NCBI RefSeq assembly: GCF_000588875.1
Contig: NZ_JEMV01000006.1
Span: 1 to 48,139 of the forward strand
Length of the DNA: 48,139 nucleotides
Origin: Sphingobium sp. Ant17
GTDB lineage: Bacteria > Pseudomonadota > Alphaproteobacteria > Sphingomonadales > Sphingomonadaceae
Direction of reading: 5' to 3'
Position numbers and translations under genes: made by a program. The first letter of the stretch is position 1; each line of letters begins with the position of its first letter. The notes below the pieces were generated by a model, which was not told where the DNA came from, ran no database searches, and worked only from the letters and a program-made list of their open reading frames with translations. Of this stretch, positions 20,489 through 27,517 are shown in pieces.

Positions 20489-21358
20489 TTGGAACTCAAA
20501 ACCCTTATCGGCGAACCCTGGGCCGACTATGGCCTGATCGATTGCGGCAACGGTCGCAAGCTGGAGCGTTACGGCCGCTACCGCTTCATTCGCCCCGAAC
20601 CGCAGGCAATGTGGGCGCCCGCAACCGAGGATTGGAAGGCGGACGCCGAGTTCGTCCCCGGATCCGACGAGGATGGCGGTGGCCGCTGGTATTATGACCA
20701 GCCGGTCCCCGCCGATGGCTGGCCACTGAGCTGGCAGGACGTGACTTTCCAGTCGAGTTGCACCCCCTTCCGCCATCTCGGCTTCTTCCCCGACATGGCC
20801 CCGGTATGGGACTGGATGCGGGAACGGACCGCTGACAAGGCGGAAGCGGAGGTCATGAACCTGTTCGGCTATACCGGCGTCGGCACGCTCGCCATGTCGG
20901 CCAGCGGCGCGCGCATGGTCCATGTCGATGCGTCGAAGAAGTCCGTGGCGCAGGCGCGCGCCAATGCCGATCTGTCCGGCATGGCAGACAAGCCAATCCG
21001 CTGGATCGTCGAGGACGCCGCCAAATTCGTTGCCCGCGAAGTCCGGCGCGGCCGCCGCTATGACGGCATCTTGCTCGACCCGCCCAAATATGGCCGCGGC
21101 CCTGACGGCGAAGTCTGGCGACTGGAGGAGGATCTGCCTGCCCTCATCGCCAATTGCCGCCAATTGCTCGATGCCGACAGCCGCTTCCTGTTCCTCACTG
21201 TCTATGCCGTGCGCATGTCGGCGCTGGCGATCGGCGAATTGTTGCGACAGGCCTTTGTCGACCTGCCCGGCACGGTCGAGGTCGGGGAATTGGCGGTGCG
21301 CGAGGAGGCGCGCGGCCTGTTGCTGCCGACCGCCATCTGGGCGCGTTGGCGGCGCTAA
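20489..21358 (+). CDS. Class I SAM-dependent rRNA methyltransferase (RlmI-like)
   Basis: A 289-residue protein whose C-terminal two thirds is a Rossmann methyltransferase: motif I VMNLFGYTGVGTLAMSASGA, then VHVDASKKSVAQARANA, EDAAKF and the catalytic-type motif IV DGILLDPPKYGRG. The N-terminal part (ELKTLIGEPWADYGLIDCG) is the short beta domain seen in RlmI/RlmK-type 23S m5C methyltransferases, but no PUA domain precedes it. The target base is therefore uncertain. The TTG at 20489, with GAGG upstream, starts at the conserved part. An ATG at 20447 is possible but overlaps thrC by 32 bases. Confidence 0.75.
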   Translation: MELKTLIGEPWADYGLIDCGNGRKLERYGRYRFIRPEPQAMWAPATEDWKADAEFVPGSDEDGGGRWYYDQPVPADGWPLSWQDVTFQSSCTPFRHLGFFPDMAPVWDWMRERTADKAEAEVMNLFGYTGVGTLAMSASGARMVHVDASKKSVAQARANADLSGMADKPIRWIVEDAAKFVAREVRRGRRYDGILLDPPKYGRGPDGEVWRLEEDLPALIANCRQLLDADSRFLFLTVYAVRMSALAIGELLRQAFVDLPGTVEVGELAVREEARGLLLPTAIWARWRR

Positions 21359-21415
21359 GCGTCACCCTGGCCTTTTCGCCTTGAGCCGCTCGTCGCGCTC
21401 CGGCATGGGGTGGCA

Positions 21416-21961
21416 ATGCGCCTCATCCCCTCCCTTGCCGCCCTGTTCCCCCTATTGGCCCTGCTTGGTGCCTGTGTCGGCCCTGGCGAGCGCACATCTG
21501 CTCCAGCACCGGCACCCACGCCGCGCCCAGCCCCTCGGCCAATCGCGCCGGCGCCCCCGGCACCGGTCGCCCCGGAATGGCAGGATCGGGCAACGACACC
21601 GGGCAACTGGTTTTATCGGACGGAGCCAACCGGATCGGTCGCGCTGTTCGGCACCAGTCCAACAACGCCGCAACTCGCCTTTCGCTGTGATCGGGCGACG
21701 AGCCGGATTGTCATATCGCGTATCGGAACAGGGCAGGGGCCAATGACGCTGCGGACCAGCTACGGGGCCGTCCTGTGGCCGACCACCAGCGTTGCCGCGC
21801 CGCAACCGCAGGTCCAGGCGGTTCGCGCCGCGTCGGACGTCACGCTGGACCAGATCGCCTATAGCCGGGGCAAGTTCGCGGTGGAGGTGCAAGGCGTTGC
21901 GCCGCTGATCCTACCCGCTTGGGCTGAAGTTGCGCGGGTGATCGAGGATTGCCGAGGCTAA
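21416..21961 (+). CDS. Putative lipoprotein, hypothetical
   Basis: A 181-residue protein with a lipoprotein signal: a hydrophobic stretch LAALFPLLALLG ending in the lipobox LLGAC. After the cysteine comes a ~35-residue Pro/Ala linker (APAPAPTPRPAPRPIAPAPP), then a globular domain starting GNWFYRTEPTGSVALFG and including FRCDRATSRIVISRIG and the ending EVARVIEDCRG, with a possible disulfide between two cysteines. I recognise no named family, though it resembles small sphingomonad periplasmic proteins of unknown role. The linker would let the domain extend from the membrane. It is followed by the tiny-ORF region. Confidence 0.65.
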   Translation: MRLIPSLAALFPLLALLGACVGPGERTSAPAPAPTPRPAPRPIAPAPPAPVAPEWQDRATTPGNWFYRTEPTGSVALFGTSPTTPQLAFRCDRATSRIVISRIGTGQGPMTLRTSYGAVLWPTTSVAAPQPQVQAVRAASDVTLDQIAYSRGKFAVEVQGVAPLILPAWAEVARVIEDCRG

Positions 21962-22108
21962 GGGATTTCGACGCACTTGGGAAAGGCGCGTTGGGGAAAA
22001 GCGCGGACGAAGAAGTATGATTCGAAAAAAGATTTTTACAAGGCTTGATCATCCTCTCCACCTGATTCACATTCGCCTCGTGGACGGGCGAAGGACGAGA
22101 GTTCCCAA

Positions 22109-22149
22109 GCGGGCCACGCGGGCTTCAACATAGCGAAAGGAGGTGATCC
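22109..22149 (+). promoter_or_regulatory. Leader with extended Shine-Dalgarno site and serC-leader-like block
   Basis: AAAGGAGGTGATCC (22136-22149) matches, without a gap, 14 bases complementary to the 3' end of bacterial 16S rRNA, one base before an ATG (core GGAGG to ATG is seven bases). Upstream, GCGGGCCACGCGG (22109-22121) is identical to bases 27468-27480 in the serC leader, and a CAAC follows at a similar distance in both. The combination looks like a designed leader, not chance sequence. Confidence 0.6.
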
Positions 22150-22150
22150 G

Positions 22151-22207
22151 ATGTCTCATGGTTCAGCAATGGGGTCGGTCAAGTCCATTCGGGAAATGCG
22201 CCGCTGA
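22151..22207 (+). CDS. Tiny 18-residue ORF with perfect ribosome-binding site
   Basis: Encodes MSHGSAMGSVKSIREMRR, a short basic peptide. It is proposed as real because of the extremely strong, correctly spaced Shine-Dalgarno sequence right before its ATG and because the stretch 21962-22379 otherwise has no plus-strand gene. The peptide has no signal or membrane segment. It could be a functional micropeptide, or its translation could regulate the RNA itself (a leader ORF), but no downstream plus-strand gene follows before a hairpin at 22342. After the ORF, GGTCCTCCC (22224-22232) is an anti-Shine-Dalgarno-like stretch that could pair back to the site. Function unknown. Confidence 0.5.
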   Translation: MSHGSAMGSVKSIREMRR

Positions 22208-22341
22208 GCGACGCTGTGACGTCGGTCCTCCCTGAAGACGGGATTTCAAGCGCCAATAGACAGGCCATCCCCGTACAGGCAGGATAGCGCGACCATCATT
22301 TCCCCTGGGCGGCACTTTCGGCCGCTGACCATGTCAATGAT

Positions 22342-22370
22342 GGGCCGTCGAACCCTTGGTTCGGCGGCCC
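22342..22370. terminator. Long hairpin between tiny ORF transcript and lysis genes
   Basis: GGGCCGTCGAACC (22342-22354) pairs with GGTTCGGCGGCCC (22358-22370) around CTT: 13 pairs, one of them G-U. No T run follows on either strand, so it is a probable bidirectional 3' end or RNA-stability element for convergent transcripts, not a textbook terminator. A smaller hairpin GCGGC/GCCGC lies at about 22310-22325. Confidence 0.5.
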
Positions 22371-22379
22371 CTCTCATGC

Positions 22380-22652
22380 CTATCGTTCCGCGCCCTTCGC
22401 CTTTCCCCAGGCGCGCGCGGCGGTATAGCCCAGATAGCCTGTGCCAAAGAGTGCATAAAGCGGTTCGGGCAGAGCGTTGAAATAGGCGCGCATCCCGCCG
22501 ATGATCGCGCCCGCCACCTCCGGTCGCCAGCCCGCGACGAGGCCCATCGGCACCGACCAGAGCAGCAATGCATAGATGACATAGAGGAAAGTCGGCCGCG
22601 CCCGCCGCGTCCACGGATCAGCCGCATCAATCGTCTCGCTAACCTGCGTCAT
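22380..22652 (-). CDS. Three-TM holin, gene-transfer-agent type
   Basis: A 90-residue membrane protein: a short polar N-terminus (MTQVSETIDAADPWTRRARP), then hydrophobic stretches at about residues 21-40 (FLYVIYALLLWSVPMGLVAG), around 48-60 and 65-80 (YALFGTGYLGYTAARA), ending in a basic tail. Size, order and the ending GYTAARAWGK match the holin family described for gene-transfer-agent release in alphaproteobacteria (GTA_holin_3TM). It would let the endolysin encoded just upstream reach the peptidoglycan. The gap to the endolysin stop is ten bases, with GGGAGAGAGA as ribosome-binding site. No GTA structural genes lie in the window. Confidence 0.75.
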   Translation of the reverse strand: MTQVSETIDAADPWTRRARPTFLYVIYALLLWSVPMGLVAGWRPEVAGAIIGGMRAYFNALPEPLYALFGTGYLGYTAARAWGKAKGAER

Positions 22653-22662
22653 GTCTCTCTCC

Positions 22663-23202
22663 CTAACCGATCCGGTTGGCCAACCAACCATAGAGGAACG
22701 CCTCATTGGCCGGGCGACTTTCGGCGAGCGCGATATAGCGTTCGCCCTGCATCGCCTCGATCGCCGCGAGCAGCACGCGGTCGCCCGTGGTCCCACGCAG
22801 CACGCGGAAGGCCTGTAGAGCGGCCAATGTTCGGGCGCCGATCACCCGATCCACCTTGAGGTCGGGATAGTCCTTCTGATTGCGGTTGAGGGCGTTGAGT
22901 GCGCGCTGAAGAAAGCCGGTGGCCGTCCCCACCCCCATGTTGACAGCCGTGTCGAAAAGTTCGGCGGCTATGGCGGGGGCCAGTTCGGCGACGAAGCCAT
23001 AGCCTGGCTGGTCCCAATATAGGCGTCGATAGATCGCCGCCGCCTGGGCACGGGGAAGCGCCTGCATAGGCCCGGCATAGCCGTTCGCCCGCGCCACGGC
23101 CTGGGTGATCCCCCAATTTGTCGGCCCGCCGCGGTCGGCCGGATGGTTGCTATAGCCACCCTCCCGCGTAATGACTTCGTCGATCAGATCTGCAACGTTC
23201 AT
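22663..23202 (-). CDS. Endolysin / N-acetylmuramidase (GH108 with peptidoglycan-binding tail)
   Basis: A 179-residue peptidoglycan hydrolase. The N-terminal ~90 residues match glycosyl hydrolase family 108: the catalytic glutamate in ITREGGYSNHPADRGGPTNW (Glu14) followed by GIT. The C-terminal part (ELFDTAVNMGVGTATGFLQRALN ... VDRVIGARTLAAL) matches the peptidoglycan-binding PG_binding_3 domain. There is no signal peptide, so export needs the neighbouring holin. The ATG at 23202 has an excellent ribosome-binding site, AAGGAGG, five bases upstream. With the holin it forms a two-gene lysis cassette, like that used by Rhodobacter gene transfer agent. It is divergent from the LOV-HTH gene. Confidence 0.85.
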   Translation of the reverse strand: MNVADLIDEVITREGGYSNHPADRGGPTNWGITQAVARANGYAGPMQALPRAQAAAIYRRLYWDQPGYGFVAELAPAIAAELFDTAVNMGVGTATGFLQRALNALNRNQKDYPDLKVDRVIGARTLAALQAFRVLRGTTGDRVLLAAIEAMQGERYIALAESRPANEAFLYGWLANRIG

Positions 23203-23471
23203 GTCGGCCTCCTTACAATTAAGAGGCATGGTATTTATCCCATATGGTTAGTTGTAGGACAGCGAAAAATTGGGATGTGGATGGGATGATTGGCGTCGCT
23301 CCGCTTCGCCAAATGGCTGCGGCCCCATCCAGTCCCCCTGTTATTGCCCGGAAATTCGTCTTTCCGCTGTAGGCCAAGCCTTGCAAAAACCGCTATATCT
23401 AGGGCAATATGGACCAAAGGGTGCGGTTTTCGTCTCTGTTGCCCGCTCCCCTCATGTGAGTGCGTTTGTCC
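23203..23471. promoter_or_regulatory. Divergent control region between lysis cassette and LOV-HTH regulator
   Basis: This 269-base region serves both the endolysin (minus) and LOV-HTH (plus) starts. On the minus side it has a -10-like TAAATA (23232-23237 complement) beside the 8-bp palindrome CCATATGG (23240-23247). On the plus side TTGCAA (23381-23386) with CAATAT (23405-23410) is a weak -35/-10 pair. The paired elements are suggestive only; no operator of a known LOV-HTH protein can be assigned by eye. Confidence 0.35.
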
Positions 23472-24059
23472 ATGCCTCTTTCCGATATGATCGCCAGCAG
23501 CGCCATTCCCGCCGTGATCAGCGACCCCCGCCTGCCCGACAATCCGATCGTCGATTGCAACGACGCCTTCATGGCGCTCACGGGCTATAGCCGCGCTGAT
23601 ATCATCGGACATAATTGCCGCTTCCTTAAAGGCCCGGCGACCGAAGCGGAGCGGACCGACGAACTGCGCCAAGCTGTCCGCGAAAAGCGTCCGGCGATCG
23701 TGGAACTGTGGAATTATCGCAAGGACGGTACGCCATTTCGCAACGCCGTGATGGTCGCGCCGATCTTCGGTGAGACAGGCGAGGTCGAATATTTCCTGGG
23801 ATCGCAAATGGCGGTGGGCGAGCCGGACGGGCAGGCGACGCAAAGATCCGCCGACGCGCGCCTGCGGATCGATGCGTTGACCGCGCGCCAGCGCGACGTG
23901 TTGGTGGCGATGACGGCCGGCAAGCTCAACAAGCAAATCGCCTGGGACATGGGCCTGACCGAACGCACGGTGAAGATGCACCGCGCCGCGATGCTCAAGG
24001 CGCTGGGGGTGCGCACCGGGGCCGAAGCAATCCGGCTGGCGATCGAGGCCGGTTATTGA
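23472..24059 (+). CDS. LOV-HTH blue-light transcription regulator (EL222-like)
   Basis: A 195-residue protein with two domains. Residues ~12-125 are a LOV/PAS domain: AVISDPRLPDNPIVDCNDAF, TGYS, then GHNCRFLKG with the flavin-adduct cysteine (Cys49), NYRKDGTPFRNAV with the flavin-contacting Asn residues, and the FLGSQ glutamine. Residues ~137-195 are a LuxR-type helix-turn-helix: LTARQRDVLVAMTAGKLNKQ, ERTVKMHRAAMLKALGVRT. The architecture and many motifs match EL222 of Erythrobacter, which dimerises and binds DNA in blue light. Start is uncertain: ATG 23472 or GTG 23460. It is divergent from the lysis cassette. Confidence 0.9.
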   Translation: MPLSDMIASSAIPAVISDPRLPDNPIVDCNDAFMALTGYSRADIIGHNCRFLKGPATEAERTDELRQAVREKRPAIVELWNYRKDGTPFRNAVMVAPIFGETGEVEYFLGSQMAVGEPDGQATQRSADARLRIDALTARQRDVLVAMTAGKLNKQIAWDMGLTERTVKMHRAAMLKALGVRTGAEAIRLAIEAGY

Positions 24060-24110
24060 GCGACGCAGGCGGTCGGTCGGCACCCTGCCCGAGCACCGAC
24101 CGGTTTTGGA

Positions 24111-24947
24111 TCAGTCGCGCAACAACTCGTTGATGCCCGTCTTGGCCCGCGTCTGTCCGTCGACCCGCTTGACGATCACCGCGCAATAGAGGCTCGGCCC
24201 CGGCGTGCCGTCGGGCAATGGCTTGCCTGGCAGGCTGCCGGGCACGATCACCGAGTAAGGCGGCACTTGCCCCATGAAGATTTCGCCGGTGGTGCGGTCG
24301 ATGATCTTGGTCGACTGGCCGATGAACACGCCCATCGACAGGACCGAACCCTTGCCGATGCGCACGCCTTCCACCACTTCGGACCGCGCGCCGATGAAGC
24401 AGTCGTCTTCGATGATGACCGGATCGGCCTGTAACGGCTCCAGCACGCCGCCGATGCCGACGCCACCCGACAAATGGACATTCTTGCCGATCTGGGCGCA
24501 GCTACCTACCGTCACCCAGGCATCGACCATCGTGCCTTCATCGACGAACGCGCCGATATTGACGAAACTTGGCATCAGAATGGCGTTCTTCGCGATATGT
24601 GCGCCCGCCCGCGCGAACGCACCTGGAACCGCGCGGAAACCGGCGGCGCGAAATTCCGCCTCGCCCCAGCCAGCGAACTTGCTAGGCACCTTGTCCCACC
24701 AAAAACCGCCACCGGGGCCGTTTTCGATCAGCGCATTGTCGTTCAGGCGGAAGGACAAAAGCACGGCCTTTTTGAGCCACTGATTGACCTGCCAGCCGTC
24801 CGCCGTGGGCTCGGCGACACGCCCTTTACCGCTGTCGAGCAGCGCGAGCGCTTGCGTAACGGCATCGCGAATGGCCCCCTGCGTGGTAAGGCTGACATTA
24901 GCCCGGTCTTCCCAAGCAGCGTCGATCGTGGCGATAAGGTCGGTCAT
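24111..24947 (-). CDS. dapD: 2,3,4,5-tetrahydropyridine-2,6-dicarboxylate N-succinyltransferase
   Basis: Succinylates tetrahydrodipicolinate in the succinyl branch of lysine and diaminopimelate synthesis. The 278-residue protein has the N-terminal helical domain and then the left-handed beta-helix built from hexapeptide repeats ([58 protein letters not shown]). The ending [20 protein letters not shown] is typical. Its ATG overlaps the upstream HAD gene stop by four bases, so the two are co-translated. Confidence 0.97.
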   Translation of the reverse strand: MTDLIATIDAAWEDRANVSLTTQGAIRDAVTQALALLDSGKGRVAEPTADGWQVNQWLKKAVLLSFRLNDNALIENGPGGGFWWDKVPSKFAGWGEAEFRAAGFRAVPGAFARAGAHIAKNAILMPSFVNIGAFVDEGTMVDAWVTVGSCAQIGKNVHLSGGVGIGGVLEPLQADPVIIEDDCFIGARSEVVEGVRIGKGSVLSMGVFIGQSTKIIDRTTGEIFMGQVPPYSVIVPGSLPGKPLPDGTPGPSLYCAVIVKRVDGQTRAKTGINELLRD

Positions 24948-25615
24948 GCGGTTTCCTCAAGAATGCTGGCCAGAAAAGGCCTCAAATGGTCGGTTTCGAA
25001 ATCGATGAAATCGGGATGATGGTCGTGATTGCCCGCTTCCGATCCGTTATTGACCCAAATGGTCGCCATGCCGATCGCCTTGGCGGGGCGCAGGTTGCGC
25101 GCCATATCCTCGAAGAAGGCGGCGCGGGTCGGATCGACGCCATGGACCCGGCATAATTGCGCATAGCCCGACGGATCGGGCTTGGGCACATATTGGCAAG
25201 CGTGAATGTCGTGGATCAGCTCAAATGTGTTGCCCAGGCCGAGTTTGTCCAGCACCCGCCCCGCATAGGTCGCGTCGCCATTGGTGAAGATCAGCCGACG
25301 ACCCGGCAGCGCTGCGATATGCGCATTGAGATCGGTATCGACCTCCAGCCGATCCATCGAAATGTCATGGACATAGTCCAGGAAATCATGCGGCGCGATG
25401 CCATGATGATGCATCAGCCCCGACAATGTCGTGCCATGCTCCATGAAATAACGCTTTTGCGTTTCGCGGGCGATCACCGGATCGCATCCCAGCAGGCCTT
25501 GGATGAACTCGCCCATCTTCACGTCGATCAGCGCGAACAGGTCCGCCTTCGCCGGATAGAGCGTGTTGTCCAGATCGAAGATCCAGGTGTCGACATGGTC
25601 CAGTGCGCCAAGCAT
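24944..25615 (-). CDS. HAD-family pyrimidine 5'-nucleotidase-like phosphatase
   Basis: A 223-residue HAD hydrolase. Motif I is [10 protein letters not shown] (nucleophile Asp14, Asp16), motif II the threonine in [12 protein letters not shown], and motif III/IV KPDPSGY with [16 protein letters not shown] near the C-terminus. The layout is that of the SDT1/PHM8-type pyrimidine 5'-nucleotidases, which dephosphorylate nucleoside monophosphates; the exact substrate is inferred only from family. It is the upstream partner of dapD in a two-gene operon and is followed upstream by repeat-containing DNA. Confidence 0.85.
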   Translation of the reverse strand: MLGALDHVDTWIFDLDNTLYPAKADLFALIDVKMGEFIQGLLGCDPVIARETQKRYFMEHGTTLSGLMHHHGIAPHDFLDYVHDISMDRLEVDTDLNAHIAALPGRRLIFTNGDATYAGRVLDKLGLGNTFELIHDIHACQYVPKPDPSGYAQLCRVHGVDPTRAAFFEDMARNLRPAKAIGMATIWVNNGSEAGNHDHHPDFIDFETDHLRPFLASILEETA

Positions 25616-25680
25616 GGCCGCGCCCTAATCTCGTGTGCGGGGAAGGGCAAGGGGCGAGGGGTGCTCAAACCTCTCGCTCA

Positions 25681-25710
25681 TCGTCATCCCCGCGAGGGCG
25701 AGGATGCACC
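25681..25710. repeat. Single repeat unit (GTCATCCCCGCGAGGGCGAGGAT)
   Basis: An imperfect palindromic unit in the gap between the HAD and LOG genes, related to the units at 11264 and 28693 (GTCATCCC plus GCGA core). Here only one arm is present. Confidence 0.55.
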
Positions 25711-25762
25711 TCCCCATCTCTATTCTCACGACAATGGGTCAGCGGCTATCCAAGGTGAGCCG

Positions 25763-26637
25763 TCAACAGGCCAGCGGCTCACTGTCATGATAAAAGGCTT
25801 GCACAGCGCGCCAGGCTTCGTCGGCCGTCTCGACCCAGGTGATGAGGTCAAGATCCGCGTGCGAAATCACCCCTTCATCGGCCAGTGCTTCGAAATCAAC
25901 CACCCGGTTCCAGAAATCCTTGCCGAACAGCAGGATGGGGATGGGTTTCATCTTGCCAGTCTGGATCAGCGTGAGCAGCTCGAACATTTCGTCGAACGTG
26001 CCAAATCCACCGGGGAACACCGCCAGCGCCCGCGCGCGGAGCAGGAAATGCATCTTGCGCAGCGCGAAATAGTGGAATTGGAAACTCAGTTCCGGCGTGA
26101 CGAACCGATTGGGCGCCTGTTCGTGCGGCAGGACGATGTTCATGCCGATCGTCGTCTGGCCGACATCGGTCGCGCCGCGATTGGCGGCCTCCATGATCGA
26201 GGGGCCACCGCCCGAACAGACTACGAAATGGCGACATCCCGCCTCGTTTACCGGATATTCTGCTGCGATCCGCGCCAGCGCGCGGGCTTCCTCATAATAG
26301 CGCGCCTTGGCCGCCAGATTTTCCGCAATTTTGCGCTGCTGCGGTGTGGTGGCTGCGTCTATGCGGGCCTGCGCTTGATCGGGTTCGGGAATCCGCGCCG
26401 ACCCGTAAAAGACGAAGGTCGATTCGATCCGCGCCTCGTCCATCAACAACTGTGGCTTCAACAATTCCAGCTGGAACCGCACCGGACGCAAATCCTCGCG
26501 CAGCAGGAATTCGGTATCCTGAAAGGCGAGGCGATAGGCCGCGCTCTGGGTTTGGGGGGTGCCGGCTTGTTTGGCCGCATCGTCGGCCTCTTCGCGGGCT
26601 GGACGGAATTTACGTTCTTCAATCTCTTTTTAGTCAT
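25763..26637 (-). CDS. LOG family protein (cytokinin-activating-type phosphoribohydrolase), frameshift near start
   Basis: TIGR00730/LOG-type nucleotide 5'-monophosphate phosphoribohydrolase. Landmarks: FYGSARIPEPD, VCSGGGPSIMEAANRGA, and the LOG catalytic motif PGGFGTFDEMFELLT. The clean reading frame alone starts only at a TTG (26491), yet the conserved-looking sequence EERKFRPAREEADDAAKQ...DTEFLLREDLRP continues ~45 codons further upstream in frame. It is joined to the ATG at 26637 only if the A5 run at 26627-26631 (minus strand) is A6, giving MTKKEIEERKF. With that base restored the protein has 291 residues, normal for the long LOG subgroup. Most likely a missing base in a homopolymer. 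Confidence 0.88.
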
Positions 26638-26678
26638 CCCCACGATTTAAGGCGTGTCGATGAGATTGCCAAGTCGGA

Positions 26679-27338
26679 TCACCGGCAAAAGCCGCCACGC
26701 CCGCCCATGTCGAAATGAAAATGATCGTGATGGGCCGCATTATAATCGGGGCTCAGCACCGTATTGAACCGCTTGCACGCGCTGGCATGGACCGTTTTGA
26801 GGAACTGCCGCGTATCCCTGTCGCCCTGCCAGCCTTGCTGCACGGATATTTTGCGACCATCGGCCAGAACGAAGGCGGCGATGTCGATCGCATTGCTGTG
26901 GGCATGTTCGGATAATTTGCCGCTGCCTGCGATCGGGCGGCAATTATAGGTGCCGAACGTCTCGATCCGCACGATCTCCGCCCCCAATATGCTGCGCGCG
27001 GCGGGTTGCACACCATAGCGCGCCCAAGCGGCGAAATTGGCCGCCAAGTTGCACGTCATCGCCCCCAAATTGGTGGCGGGCACACCGATGTCGAGCAATT
27101 TGACGCTGTTCAGCGCGCTGCACCCGCCGCCGAACGTGCGGTCGGGCAGGGGGGTGAAGGCGACATCCTGCGATTGCAGTTTCGCGAAACATTGCCGCGC
27201 CTCCATCGTCGGCACTGCCGCGGCACGCACCGGCTTCGACACGCTCGCCACCCGTCCGCGCGGCACCAGGTTGCCGCCGCATGCACTCAGCATCGTCGCC
27301 AGGGCCACGGCCAGGGCCGCGTTGCGCAACAGAGTCAT
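26679..27338 (-). CDS. Extensin-like domain lipoprotein
   Basis: A 219-residue protein with a lipoprotein signal (hydrophobic LRNAALAVALATML, lipobox LSAC). The C-terminal ~150 residues match the bacterial extensin-like domain: C-x(n)-C pairs, AARSILGAEIVRIETFGTYNCR, HAHSNAIDIAAFVLADG, and the ending AAHHDHFHFDMGGRGG. These H-x6-D and HxH elements resemble the zinc sites of LAS-type peptidases (D,D-carboxypeptidase-like), suggesting cell-wall peptidase activity in the periplasm; the activity itself is inferred. The start at ATG 27338 is preferred so that the signal begins MTLLRN; an upstream ATG at 27359 is possible. Confidence 0.82.
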   Translation of the reverse strand: MTLLRNAALAVALATMLSACGGNLVPRGRVASVSKPVRAAAVPTMEARQCFAKLQSQDVAFTPLPDRTFGGGCSALNSVKLLDIGVPATNLGAMTCNLAANFAAWARYGVQPAARSILGAEIVRIETFGTYNCRPIAGSGKLSEHAHSNAIDIAAFVLADGRKISVQQGWQGDRDTRQFLKTVHASACKRFNTVLSPDYNAAHHDHFHFDMGGRGGFCR

Positions 27339-27434
27339 AGGTGTCGCCCGCTCTTCCATGAGTCGGCAGTGTAGCAGCCCAAATCTTTATGATAGTTAAC
27401 GGCGCGATCAGTTCGTCCCATTTTCGCACCATCC

Positions 27435-27462
27435 TTGACAGGCCTGCCGAAATCTCTAGGGC
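27435..27462 (+). promoter_or_regulatory. Candidate serC promoter
   Basis: TTGACA (27435-27440), a perfect -35 box, with a 16-base spacer and TAGGGC (27457-27462), a poor -10. Transcription would begin at about 27469, at the edge of the structured leader. Confidence 0.4.
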
Positions 27463-27510
27463 GAGCAGCGGGCCACGCGGTCCCAACGCCGCGCTGCTCT
27501 CTGTAAGGAG
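27463..27510 (+). ncRNA. Structured serC leader (candidate serC RNA motif)
   Basis: GAGCAGCG (27463-27470) is exactly complementary to CGCTGCTC (27492-27499), enclosing 21 bases that can form a smaller GGC/GCC pair; TAAGGAG, the serC ribosome-binding site, follows directly. A conserved RNA called the serC motif, proposed as a cis-regulator, has been described upstream of serC in alphaproteobacteria; position and layout fit, but I matched it from memory and not by model search. It shares GCGGGCCACGCGG with 22109-22121. The predicted promoter would start transcription within the first arm, so the true start may lie a few bases upstream. Confidence 0.5.
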
Positions 27511-27517
27511 ACGCTAC

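Noticed and set aside
22136..22149. Possible remnant of a 16S rRNA 3' end on the minus strand.
   Set aside because: Only the GGATCACCTCCTTT portion matches; the flanking bases do not continue as 16S, so it is better read as an extended Shine-Dalgarno site.
22342..22370. Full-strength Rho-independent terminator.
   Set aside because: The stem is long, but no T run follows on either strand, so it is listed only as a probable 3' hairpin.
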